Source: Streptomyces canus (GTDB taxonomy: Bacteria; Actinomycetota; Actinomycetes; Streptomycetales; Streptomycetaceae). From it: DNA of 64,000 nt. This document shows positions 43,698 to 52,010 of the stretch, in pieces (the first letter of the stretch is position 1; each line of letters begins with the position of its first letter). The DNA lies in the NCBI RefSeq assembly GCF_030815415.1, contig NZ_JAUSWW010000001.1, positions 7,998,001 through 8,062,000 on the forward strand, given 5' to 3'. Below the pieces are notes generated by a model. The model did no database searches and had not been told where the DNA came from. It saw only the letters and a program-made list of their open reading frames with translations. The position numbers and the translations under genes are program-made.

Positions 43698-44927
43698 ATG
43701 CATGCCTGGCCCGCTTCCGAGGTCCCCGCCCTGCCTGGTCAGGGCCGCGACCTGAGGATCCACGACACCGCGACCGGTGGCTTGGTCTCCCTTGCCCCCG
43801 GTCCTGTCGCCCGTCTCTACGTGTGCGGCATCACGCCGTACGACGCGACCCACATGGGACACGCGGCGACGTACAACGCGTTCGACCTCGTTCAGCGCGT
43901 GTGGCTCGACACCAAGCGGCAGGTTCACTACGTCCAGAACGTCACCGACATCGACGACCCGCTCCTGGAGCGCGCCGAGCGGGACAGCGTCGACTGGGCC
44001 GCCCTCGCCGAGAAGGAGACGACTCTCTTCCGCGAGGACATGACCGCCCTGCGGATGCTGCCGCCCCAGCACTACATCGGCGCGGTCGAGGCGATACCCG
44101 GGATCGTCCCGCTCGTCGAACGGCTGCGGGACGCGGGCGCCGCGTACGAACTCGAAGGGGACGTCTACTTCTCCGTCGAGTCCGACCCGAACTTCGGCAA
44201 GGTCTCGAACCTCGACGCCACCGCCATGCGGCTGCTGTCCGCCGAGCGCGGCGGCGACCCGGACCGTCCGGGCAAGAAGAACCCGCTCGACCCGATGCTG
44301 TGGCTGGCCGCCCGTGAGGGCGAGCCGAGCTGGGACGGCGGCTCGCTGGGCCGCGGTCGGCCCGGCTGGCACATCGAGTGCGTCGCCATCGCCCTCGACC
44401 ACCTGGGCATGGGCTTCGACGTCCAGGGCGGCGGCTCCGACCTCGCCTTCCCGCACCACGAGATGGGCGCCTCGCACGCCCAGGTGCTGACCGGCGAGTT
44501 CCCCATGGCCAAGGCGTACGTCCACGCCGGCATGGTCGCCCTGCACGGCGAGAAGATGTCCAAGTCCAAGGGCAACCTGGTCTTCGTCTCGAAGCTGCGC
44601 TACGACGGCGTCGACCCGGTCGCGATCCGGCTCGCCCTGCTGGCCCACCACTACCGGGCCGACTGGGAGTGGACCGACCAGGTGCTCGAGGACGCCGTCG
44701 CCCGGCTCGGACGGTGGCGTGCCGCCGTCTCCCGGCCCGACGGTCCGTCCGCCGACGCCCTCGTGGAGGAGATCCGCGAGGCCCTGGCGAACGACCTCGA
44801 CGCCCCCACCGCGCTGGCCGCCGTGGACCGCTGGGCGGCGCGGCAGCAGGAGCAGGGCGGCACGGACGAGGGCGCACCCGGCCTCGTGTCGCGGGCTGTG
44901 GACGCGCTGCTGGGCGTAGCGCTCTAG
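43698..44927 (+). CDS. mshC: Cysteine:GlcN-Ins ligase, mycothiol biosynthesis
   Basis: 409 residues, class I cysteinyl-tRNA-synthetase fold. The HIGH-type motif is [12 protein letters not shown], the Zn Cys is in [13 protein letters not shown], the second part shows [13 protein letters not shown] and the KMSKS motif [13 protein letters not shown] (about 285). It ligates cysteine to glucosaminyl-inositol, the third step of mycothiol synthesis. It lacks the anticodon-binding domain of CysS, which separates the two. The N-terminus [18 protein letters not shown] is typical for MshC. Last gene of the conserved cluster; a 44-base palindrome follows. Confidence 0.94.
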   Translation: MHAWPASEVPALPGQGRDLRIHDTATGGLVSLAPGPVARLYVCGITPYDATHMGHAATYNAFDLVQRVWLDTKRQVHYVQNVTDIDDPLLERAERDSVDWAALAEKETTLFREDMTALRMLPPQHYIGAVEAIPGIVPLVERLRDAGAAYELEGDVYFSVESDPNFGKVSNLDATAMRLLSAERGGDPDRPGKKNPLDPMLWLAAREGEPSWDGGSLGRGRPGWHIECVAIALDHLGMGFDVQGGGSDLAFPHHEMGASHAQVLTGEFPMAKAYVHAGMVALHGEKMSKSKGNLVFVSKLRYDGVDPVAIRLALLAHHYRADWEWTDQVLEDAVARLGRWRAAVSRPDGPSADALVEEIREALANDLDAPTALAAVDRWAARQQEQGGTDEGAPGLVSRAVDALLGVAL

Positions 44928-44939
44928 ACAGAACAGAGA

Positions 44940-44983
44940 CGAGGGCGCTTCCGCCACGTGGCCACGTGGCGGAAGCGCCCTCG
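44940..44983. terminator. 44-base perfect palindrome between convergent genes
   Basis: Two arms of 22 bases with no mismatch and no unpaired centre; the core is CCACGTGGCCACGTGG. It lies 13 bases after mshC and 26 before the stop of the convergent Gln-rich gene, so a bidirectional terminator is the simplest reading. Confidence 0.8.
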
Positions 44984-45008
44984 GTCATGTCAGACCGTCA
45001 GGCGCGGG

Positions 45009-45686
45009 TCAGAGCCGCTGGATCCTGACGCTGCGCAGCACGTTCGGGGACTGGGTGTCCCAGACGCCGATCACCTGGTGGCCGAAGGCGAAGGCCTCCT
45101 GGATCTGCTGCTGGATCTGCGGGATCGGGTTGTTGAGGACCCGGAACTGGTTGTTGATGCGCAGGAAGATCTGCCGTGGCTGGCCCTGGAGCGGCTGGAT
45201 GATGTCGATGAAGCCGTTGGCCACACCGGCCGCCAGAGGCTGCGCCTGGACCTGCTGAGCGACCTGCTGGACCACTTGCTGCACGATCTGCTGGAGATGC
45301 TGCTGCACCTGCTGCTCGATCTGCTGCGCCTGCTGGTCCTGCTGCTGGCTCTGCTGGTCCTGCTGCTGCCCCTGTTGGCTCTGCTGCTGACCGAGCTGCT
45401 GGAGCAGCTGCTGGAACGGCTGCTGCCGGCCGAGCTGCTGGAGCTGCTCCAGCGAGCCGCCCCCCATGCCGAACGGCTGCTGCTGGCCCTGTTGGGCGTA
45501 GCCCTGCTGACCTTGCTGGCCCTGCTGTCCTTGCTGGCCGAAGCCCTGCTGCCCGTACGGCTGTTGCTGCTGGCCGAAGCCCTGCTGGCCGAACGGCTGC
45601 TGCTGTTGCTGCTGGTACGGCGAAGTGCTCGGGAACTGCTGTCCCTGCTGTTGTCCCAGTTGGCTCATCTGCGGGGTGGTGCTCAT
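45009..45686 (-). CDS. Glutamine-rich low-complexity protein with a C-terminal module shared with the S8 peptidase
   Basis: 225 residues, 87 of them Gln by hand count. Residues 1-75 are Q/G/F/Y-rich repeats (FGQQGFGQQ, GQQGQQGQQGYAQQ), like prion-type condensate-forming segments. About 85-150 is an amphipathic helix made of hydrophobic-hydrophobic-Gln-Gln tetrads (HLQQIVQQVVQQVAQQV). The last 70 residues are ordered; RVLNNPIPQIQQQIQEAFAF-G-x4-GVW aligns with the tail of the neighbouring peptidase (NLNHPSPEIRQAVHAAFAGG...VW). No signal peptide. It is 42 bases downstream of the peptidase gene in the same direction. Family unknown to me. Confidence 0.8.
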   Translation of the reverse strand: MSTTPQMSQLGQQQGQQFPSTSPYQQQQQQPFGQQGFGQQQQPYGQQGFGQQGQQGQQGQQGYAQQGQQQPFGMGGGSLEQLQQLGRQQPFQQLLQQLGQQQSQQGQQQDQQSQQQDQQAQQIEQQVQQHLQQIVQQVVQQVAQQVQAQPLAAGVANGFIDIIQPLQGQPRQIFLRINNQFRVLNNPIPQIQQQIQEAFAFGHQVIGVWDTQSPNVLRSVRIQRL

Positions 45687-45728
45687 GCGGGTGCCACCTT
45701 CCCTGGTGATGGTGGGGATGTGTCGCCG

Positions 45729-47459
45729 TCAGCCAGTGACGACCAGACCGACGATCTCGTCGTCCGCGAACCACACGCGGACGTCGGGGCGTCCCCCCGC
45801 GAACGCGGCGTGCACCGCCTGGCGGATCTCGGGGGACGGGTGGTTCAGGTTCCGCCAGCCGCCGGCCACGAACAGCCGGAGCCTGGGCGGGAGTTCGCGC
45901 GGATACGGCAGCAGTTCGTCCCAGTACCGCTCGGCCTGGCCGGAGCCGACCGCGTGCGGCAGCAGATGGGTCACCGCCGCCTTGATGTCGGGCCGGTTGC
46001 CGATCCGCTGGGAGGCGGGCCGGCCCGGCGCGTCCTGCTGCGGGGCCCCGGTCGCCCGCAGCACCGCGCGGGCACGCTCCGGGGACATCGGAGCCTGGGC
46101 GGCCGCCCTGAGCATGCCCTGCAGCGCGGCCAGGGCGCCGACCACCATCGGAGAGGCCGAGGAGGTCCCGGAGAACGTGTCCGTGTACCAGGCGATCTCC
46201 TCGGGCCCGCCCTGCAGGTCGCCGGGCTTGTCCCAGAAGCCGCCGGTGGTCGTGACCTCGCGTCCCCAGCCCTGGGCGTCCACCCGGGCACCGTAGTTGG
46301 AGAACGCGAGCCGTGACCGGTCCGGTCCGTGGTCGCGGCCGTGTGTGCCGGGCGGCGGGGCGCCCGCGCCGACCAGGACGGCACCGGAGGACTGGTTGGA
46401 CGGGTTGAACGGGTTGCGCCACCACTCGGGGAACTCGTCGGGGCGGCGCTCGTAGACCGCGTCGTCGAGGGACTCGCCGCCGTTGCCGGCGGCCGCCACG
46501 ACGAGGACGCCCTTGGCGGTGGCGTGGCGGACGGCCGCGAAGTCGTCCGGCCACCACTCCAGGGCGATGTAGCCGCGCTGGTCGTCGCGTTCGGCGAACT
46601 CCGACCGCGGTCCGGGCCGGTGGAGTTCGACGAGGACGATGTCGCCGGGGCCGAGCCGGTCCGCCGCCGCGTGGATCGCGGCCGCGGTGCCGATGCCCTG
46701 GAAGGACGCGGCCGCGGTGGTCGCCTCCGGCACGATGCCGGTGACGCCGTGCTCGCCCTGGTCGCCGCCGATCACCCCGATCACGGCGGTGCCGTGGTTG
46801 CGCCAGGCGATGTCGGTCAGCGGGGTGCCGACCACGACACCGGCCAGCTTGGCGGCCAGGTCCTCATGGCCCAGCTGCCAGGAGCCCTCGACGTCGATCA
46901 CGGTCACGTCCTGACCGGTACCGCCGGGCCGCTGCCAGGCCCAGTGCGCGTCGATCCCCTCGGGCGCCGGCCGCAGATAGCCCTGCCGGCTGCTGAAGTC
47001 CGATGTGACCGGGGCGCCTTCCTTCAGCCGGCCGCTCTCCTCGCCGATCTGCTGGAGGGCGGCGGGTACGGCGCCCGGCTTCACGTACGCGGTGTCGACG
47101 CCCGGCAGCGCGGCGATCCGCGAGCGCAGTTCCTCGGCGCGGCTGCGGTCGCCGCGCACCCGGTAGAACAGCGCGAGGTCGGGCACGTTCTCGGAGCCCG
47201 AGACGGCCGACTGCTGCAACCTTTCCTCGCTTCCGAACAGCGGTTCAAGAGCGAGCTGTTCGTCGCTGAGGAACATGTTGAGGGCCGAGACGTCGGCGCC
47301 CGCCGCCGACCGGACGCCGTCGGCCTGGGCGCGCAGCCGGGCCTCGGGACGGGCGACGACGATCAGTTCCTGTTCGGCTCCTCGATAGGTGAATCCCGCT
47401 CCGTCGGGCCCCGGCCCGGACGTTCCTGGGCCCTGCTCCGGCTGTACCTGGTCGGTCAT
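45729..47459 (-). CDS. S8 (subtilisin-like) serine peptidase without signal peptide
   Basis: 576 residues. A 180-residue N-terminal domain (YRGAEQELIVVARPEARLRA) precedes the protease. Triad: Asp in VTVIDVEGSW (about 188), His in WRNHGTAVIGVIGG (about 222), Ser in FSGTSSASPMVVGAL (about 431). The C-terminal module NLNHPSPEIRQAVHAAFAGG matches the end of the Gln-rich neighbour. Absence of a signal peptide suggests cytoplasmic action or a contact-dependent system. ATG 47459 has GGGGAG ahead. The two genes form a leftward operon whose partner or substrate relationship is inferred from the shared tail. Confidence 0.87.
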   Translation of the reverse strand: MTDQVQPEQGPGTSGPGPDGAGFTYRGAEQELIVVARPEARLRAQADGVRSAAGADVSALNMFLSDEQLALEPLFGSEERLQQSAVSGSENVPDLALFYRVRGDRSRAEELRSRIAALPGVDTAYVKPGAVPAALQQIGEESGRLKEGAPVTSDFSSRQGYLRPAPEGIDAHWAWQRPGGTGQDVTVIDVEGSWQLGHEDLAAKLAGVVVGTPLTDIAWRNHGTAVIGVIGGDQGEHGVTGIVPEATTAAASFQGIGTAAAIHAAADRLGPGDIVLVELHRPGPRSEFAERDDQRGYIALEWWPDDFAAVRHATAKGVLVVAAAGNGGESLDDAVYERRPDEFPEWWRNPFNPSNQSSGAVLVGAGAPPPGTHGRDHGPDRSRLAFSNYGARVDAQGWGREVTTTGGFWDKPGDLQGGPEEIAWYTDTFSGTSSASPMVVGALAALQGMLRAAAQAPMSPERARAVLRATGAPQQDAPGRPASQRIGNRPDIKAAVTHLLPHAVGSGQAERYWDELLPYPRELPPRLRLFVAGGWRNLNHPSPEIRQAVHAAFAGGRPDVRVWFADDEIVGLVVTG

Positions 47460-47734
47460 CGGGTTCCGCTCCCCTCGGTCCTTGCGGGTGCCTGGTTGCG
47501 GGTGGTGAGCCTCCGTGGGACAACCAAGCACTCCGACGGCGCCTCGTCCAGCCCGTGTTCGCCAACTCGGTTTGGAAACAAGCTGAGTTGGGTACCGTGT
47601 GCAATCCGTCCTGAAACAGATGTCACGTGGCAATCCGGCCAAAGACTGCGGAGGCGACGGTCATGTGATGGGGTGAGAGCGCCTGTTGACCGTTCGGCCG
47701 ACCCATCCGTCGGCCCTTGGCAGAAGGACGCACA

Positions 47735-48691
47735 GTGGCACCCACAGATCGTTCCTTCGCACGTCGAAGACTCCTCACCACGACCGCGGCGCTGACGGGA
47801 GCAGCGCTGCTCGGCGGCACGGCCCACGCAGCCGAGAAGCCGAAGGGCGCCTGGCCCGACCGGTTCCCGCTGCCCGACGGCTTCCAGCCCGAGGGCATAG
47901 CCATCGGCACGAAACCCTTCGCGTACTTCGGTTCCCTCGCCGACGGCGACATCTACCGGGCGAGCCTCGCCACCGGCCGGGGCTCCGTGATCAGCAAGGG
48001 CCTCGGCGCGGGCCACCCGACCGTCGGCCTGAAGATCGACGGGCACGGCCGTCGGCTGTTCCTCGCCGGCGGCGACAGCGGCGAGATCCGCACGGTGCAC
48101 GTCCGCTCCGGCGAGATCGAGAAGGTGTACGCCACCGGGGGCACCTTCGTGAACGATGTGATCCTCACCCCGGGCGCCGCCTGGTTCACCGACTCGTTCA
48201 AACCGCAGCTCTACAGGCTGAGCCTCGGCAAGCACGGCGAGCCCCAGGGCGTCGAGACCGTCCCGCTGACCGGTGATTGGGTCCAGGGCGACGACTTCAC
48301 CGCCAACGGCATCGAGCGCACCCCCGACGGCCGCGCCCTGCTCGTGGTGAACGCCTTCGCCGACGGCGGCACCCTCGAACGGGTCGACCCGCGCACCGGA
48401 GTCGCCCGCGCCGTCGACCTCGGCGGCTCCAAGATCCCCAACGGGGACGGCCTGTTGCTGCTCGGTCGGACCCTCTACGTCGTCCAGCAGCGGCAGAACG
48501 CGATCGATGTGTTCCGGCTGAACGCCGCCGGCACGAAGGGCACGGCGATCGTCAGGATCACCGACTCCCGCTTCCGCATCCCGACGACCGTCGCGGCCTG
48601 GGGCGAGAAGCTGTATCTGCCCAACGCCCGCTTCGACGTGGAACCGACGCCCGACACCGATTACGACGTCGTGGCGGTACCGCAGGTGTGA
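47735..48691 (+). CDS. SMP-30/gluconolactonase-like exported beta-propeller protein
   Basis: 318 residues. Tat-like signal (FARRRLLTTTAALTGAALLG) then a beta-propeller: PLPDGFQPEGIAIGTKPFAY, FLAGGDSGEIRTV, VNDVILTPGAAWFTDSFKPQ, ANGIERTPDGRALLVVNAF and GDGLLLLGRTLYVVQQRQN. Blade spacing fits SMP-30/strictosidine-synthase-like lactonases; some relatives are labelled superoxide dismutase in databases without basis. GTG 47735 with AGAAGGA upstream. Divergent from the S8 peptidase. Confidence 0.75.
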   Translation: MAPTDRSFARRRLLTTTAALTGAALLGGTAHAAEKPKGAWPDRFPLPDGFQPEGIAIGTKPFAYFGSLADGDIYRASLATGRGSVISKGLGAGHPTVGLKIDGHGRRLFLAGGDSGEIRTVHVRSGEIEKVYATGGTFVNDVILTPGAAWFTDSFKPQLYRLSLGKHGEPQGVETVPLTGDWVQGDDFTANGIERTPDGRALLVVNAFADGGTLERVDPRTGVARAVDLGGSKIPNGDGLLLLGRTLYVVQQRQNAIDVFRLNAAGTKGTAIVRITDSRFRIPTTVAAWGEKLYLPNARFDVEPTPDTDYDVVAVPQV

Positions 48692-48727
48692 CCGTGAGGT
48701 GGGCGGTGCGAACCGCCCACCTCCGTC

Positions 48728-49714
48728 TCACTCCTCCGACGACTCCTCGTCGTCCGTGCCGCCGCCGCCCGGCTTCGGCGGCTTCGGCGGCCGCGGACGA
48801 CCACTGGGGTTGTCCCGCAGATACGTACCGTCGCCGCCCTCGGTCGCGTGCCCGCCCGGCGGGGTCGGGCCCCCGCCGTCCCGTCTGCGCAGATACCGCT
48901 CGAACTCGCGGGCGATCGCCTCGCCCGTCGCCTCCGGCAGCTCCGCGGTGTCCCGGGCCTCCTCCAACGTCTGCACGTACTCGGCGACCTCGGTGTCCTC
49001 GGCGGCCAGCTGGTCCACCCCCACCTGCCAGGCGCGCGCGTCCTCGGGCAGCTCGCCCAGCGGGATGCGTACGTCGATCAGGTCCTCGAGCCGGTTCAGC
49101 AGCGCCAGCGTCGCCTTCGGGTTCGGCGGCTGCGACACGTAGTGCGGTACGGCCGCCCAGAGGCTGACCGCCGGTACGCCCGCGTGCGTGCACGCTTCCT
49201 GGAGGACGCCGACGATGCCCGTGGGGCCCTCGTACTTGGTCTCCTCCAGGTCCATGCGCTGGGCCAGGTCCGGGTCGGACGTGGTCCCGCTGATCGGGAC
49301 CGGACGCGTGTGCGGGGTGTCGCCGAGCAGGGCGCCCAGGATCACGACCAGCTCCACTCCCAGCTCGTGGGCGAAGCCGAGGAGCTCGTTGCAGAACGAG
49401 CGCCAGCGCATGGATGGTTCGATACCTCGGACCAGTACGAGATCACGCGGCTTGTCGCCGCCGACGCGGACCACCGAGAGGCGGGTCGTCGGCCAGGTGA
49501 TCTTCCGTACGCCGCCGTCCAGCCACACCGTGGGGCGGTTCACCTGGAAGTCGTAGTAGTCCTCGGCGTCCAGCGCCGCGAACACCTCGCCCTTCCACTC
49601 CTTGTCCAGATGCGCGACCGCGGTGGAGGCGGCGTCGCCGGCATCGTTCCAGCCCTCGAACGCGGCCACCATGACCGGGTCGATCAGCTCGGGAACCCCC
49701 TCGAGCTCGATCAC
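48728..49714 (-). CDS. PAC2 family protein
   Basis: 328 residues: PVMVAAFEGWNDAGDAASTA, DYYDFQVNRPTVWLDGG, VLVRGIEPSMRWRSF, VVILGALLGDTPHTRP and GPTGIVGVLQEACTHAGVPA are PAC2 (proteasome assembly chaperone-like) hallmarks. The C-terminal 45 residues are a Gly/Pro-rich disordered tail. In actinobacteria PAC2 proteins lie near mshC; biochemical role unknown. GTG start with a strong GGAAGGAGG. Confidence 0.87.
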   Translation of the reverse strand: MIELEGVPELIDPVMVAAFEGWNDAGDAASTAVAHLDKEWKGEVFAALDAEDYYDFQVNRPTVWLDGGVRKITWPTTRLSVVRVGGDKPRDLVLVRGIEPSMRWRSFCNELLGFAHELGVELVVILGALLGDTPHTRPVPISGTTSDPDLAQRMDLEETKYEGPTGIVGVLQEACTHAGVPAVSLWAAVPHYVSQPPNPKATLALLNRLEDLIDVRIPLGELPEDARAWQVGVDQLAAEDTEVAEYVQTLEEARDTAELPEATGEAIAREFERYLRRRDGGGPTPPGGHATEGGDGTYLRDNPSGRPRPPKPPKPGGGGTDDEESSEE

Positions 49715-49944
49715 CCAGTGCCTCCTTCCGACGTGCCCTCACGTACGCCCCAACCTTACGGCGTCCAACGGGGGCGTCCGCAGCCCCCTTGCACGGGGGA
49801 GTGAACGCATCACTGCCCCATCAGCCACCCCGGGACACCCTCCATTCCTCGGAGCTGTGCCGGATCACCGTGCACGCCTGTCCCTACATGAGGTCGGTGA
49901 CCCGGGTAGACGTCGGATGACCCGGCGAGGCATGGAACGGCAGT

Positions 49945-50616
49945 TCAGAGCGAGGCCCGCAGCCACTGCTCCACGCTCGCGATGTGCACCGTCGCCCACG
50001 ACCGGGCCGCCTCCGCGTCGCGATCCCGTAGCGCGGCGAGGATCATGCGGTGCTCGTGCAGCGTGCGGCTGACCGCGTCCTCCTGTGTCAGGCCTCGCCA
50101 GATCCTCGCCCGGGTCGTGGGGCCCGACAGGCCGTCGAGGAGGGAGCACAGGACGGAGTTGCCGGAGCTCTGCACGATGCCGCGGTGGAAGTCGAGGTCG
50201 CAGGCGACCAGTTCCTCCACCGAGGGGGCGGAGCCCAGTTTGTCCAACTGGGCCGACAGGGCGTCCAGTTGCTGTTCGCTGATCCGCAGGGCCGCCATCG
50301 AGGTCGCGGCCGGCTCCAGGATGCGGCGGACGGCCAGGAACTCCAGGACCGTGTCGTCGCGGTGGAAGTCGACGACGAAACTCAGCGCCTCCAGGAGGAG
50401 TTGAGGGTCCAGGCTCGTCACATACGTGCCGTCGCCCTGTCGCACGTCCAGGATCCGGATCAGCGACAGGGCCCGCACGGCCTCCCGCAGCGAGTTGCGG
50501 GACAGTCCGAGCTCGGAGGCGAGCTCGCTCTCCTTGGGGAGCCGGTCGCCGGGGCGCAGGGCGCCCGAGACGATCATGCCCTTGATCTTCTCGATCGCCT
50601 CGTCGGTGACTGCCAT
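49945..50616 (-). CDS. GntR/FadR-family transcriptional regulator
   Basis: 223 residues. HTH: IVSGALRPGDRLPKESELAS and GLSRNSLREAVRALSLIRIL; then the FCD helical domain with metal/ligand residues (LAVRRILEPAATSMAA, DLDFHRGIVQSSGN, HRMILAALRDRD). A perfect 17-base palindrome lies 34 bases upstream of its start, indicating autoregulation. It is in the same direction as, and downstream of, the nucleoside uptake/deaminase operon, so it may control it. Confidence 0.87.
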   Translation of the reverse strand: MAVTDEAIEKIKGMIVSGALRPGDRLPKESELASELGLSRNSLREAVRALSLIRILDVRQGDGTYVTSLDPQLLLEALSFVVDFHRDDTVLEFLAVRRILEPAATSMAALRISEQQLDALSAQLDKLGSAPSVEELVACDLDFHRGIVQSSGNSVLCSLLDGLSGPTTRARIWRGLTQEDAVSRTLHEHRMILAALRDRDAEAARSWATVHIASVEQWLRASL

Positions 50617-50649
50617 GGCCGGCCTCCCAGTGGTTCCCGCATGCCCGTA

Positions 50650-50666
50650 AAGACATCCGATGTCTT
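50650..50666. promoter_or_regulatory. GntR-type operator
   Basis: AAGACATC-C-GATGTCTT, a perfect palindrome in the 98-base gap between the amidohydrolase stop and gntR start. The length and symmetry fit FadR-subfamily sites. Confidence 0.7.
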
Positions 50667-50714
50667 ACGCCATTATGGGGGCGGATCTGCCGTTCGGGGT
50701 GCCAAACGCCCCGC

Positions 50715-52010
50715 TCAGACAAGGGCTTCCAGGTCGGCGATCACCGTACGCTCGTCCAGCGTCGTCAGCACCCGTTCCCGCAGGAGCACCCGGCCGTCGA
50801 CGACGGTGTCCCGCACGTCCGCCGAGTGCGCCGCGTACGCCAGCGTCGACCACGGATCGTGCACGGGCCGCAGGTGTGGTGCGTCCAGGTCCAGCACGAC
50901 GAGGTCGGCCCGCTTCCCGGCCTCCAGCGAGCCCAGCCGCTCCCCGAGCCCCAGCGCCCGCGCACCCTCGATCGTCGCCATGCGTACGGCCTGCTCGGCG
51001 CCGACCGCCGTGGGGTCACCGCCCGCCTTGTGCACCAGCGCTGCCTGCCGCACCGCCCCCAGCACATCCAGCGTGTTGGAGCTGACGGCCCCGTCCGTAC
51101 CGAGCCCGACGGTCACCCCGGCGCTCAGCAGCCGCGGCACCGGCGCGATCCCGCAGCCCAGCTTTAGGTTGGACACCGGGCAGTGGGCGACCGACGTGCC
51201 GGTGCGGGCCAGCGCCGCGATCTCCGGTCCGGTGAGGTCCACGGCGTGCGCGAGCAGCACATCCGGGCCGAGCAGACCGAGCGAGTCGAGCAACTCCACC
51301 GGACGCTTGCCGTACTTGACCTCGACGGTGGCGACCTCGGTCGCGTTCTCCGAGGCGTGGATGTGCAGCAGCGCCCCGAACTCCCGGGCCAGCGCGAAGA
51401 TTTCGGTGAGCTGGTCCGGGCTCAGGGTGTACGTGGAGTGCGCGAAGAGGACCGGACGGGTACCGGGGCGGGCTGTGCCGCGGGCTTCCAGATCCCGGCG
51501 CGCCCAGTCCAGGCGGTCCTCGTAGGCGATGCCGTCGGGCGGGCCGGGCACGTCCATGAAGGTGGGCCCGGTGTGCAGCCGCCAGCCCGCCTCACGGGCC
51601 GCCTGCTCGGCCGCCTCGTGGAACCAGTACATGTCGAGCGCCGACGTCACCCCCGCCCGTACGCTCTCGGCGACCGCCAGCCGCACCGCCGCCGCCACGT
51701 TCTGCGGCGTCAGCAGCTCGGCCTCCCACTTCAGCACCCGCTCCAGGAAGCCCTGGAGGGTGACGTCGTCGGCGCGACCGCGCAGCAGGGTCATCGCGAG
51801 GTGGGTGTGGGTGTTGACCAGTCCCGGGAGGACGAGACAGCCCGCGGCGTCGATGGACTCGGTGGCCGGGAAGCGCGCACGCAGCTCGTCGGCGGGCCCC
51901 ACGGCGAGGATCTCGCCCTCGTGGACGGCAACAGCCCCGTCCCGTACGACAGTTCCCTCGTCGTCCACGGTCAGGACGTCACCGCCGTGGATCAGCAGGT
52001 CGATGCTCAT
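50715..52010 (-). CDS. Amidohydrolase, MTA/SAH deaminase-like (TrzN/MtaD group)
   Basis: 431 residues. Metal-dependent deaminase motifs: LPGLVNTHTHLAMTLLRGRA (HxH), LLHIHASENATEVAT, VLLAHAVDLTGPEIA and GLGTDGAVSSNTLDVLG (Asp). This branch deaminates S-adenosylhomocysteine, 5-methylthioadenosine or 8-oxoguanine. Its ATG overlaps the nucleoside phosphorylase stop (ATGA), making deamination and phosphorolysis neighbours, so conversion of methylthioadenosine to methylthioinosine is proposed. Last gene of the importer operon. Confidence 0.85.
   Translation of the reverse strand: MSIDLLIHGGDVLTVDDEGTVVRDGAVAVHEGEILAVGPADELRARFPATESIDAAGCLVLPGLVNTHTHLAMTLLRGRADDVTLQGFLERVLKWEAELLTPQNVAAAVRLAVAESVRAGVTSALDMYWFHEAAEQAAREAGWRLHTGPTFMDVPGPPDGIAYEDRLDWARRDLEARGTARPGTRPVLFAHSTYTLSPDQLTEIFALAREFGALLHIHASENATEVATVEVKYGKRPVELLDSLGLLGPDVLLAHAVDLTGPEIAALARTGTSVAHCPVSNLKLGCGIAPVPRLLSAGVTVGLGTDGAVSSNTLDVLGAVRQAALVHKAGGDPTAVGAEQAVRMATIEGARALGLGERLGSLEAGKRADLVVLDLDAPHLRPVHDPWSTLAYAAHSADVRDTVVDGRVLLRERVLTTLDERTVIADLEALV

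Noticed and set aside
43698-44927. Annotation as cysteinyl-tRNA synthetase
   Set aside because: Length of 409, the MshC-type N-terminus and no anticodon-binding domain favour MshC.
44958-46316. Long rightward frame with a strikingly Leu-rich protein
   Set aside because: It is the complement of CAG repeats in the Gln-rich gene (CTG read as Leu); composition of the rest is typical of an antisense shadow.
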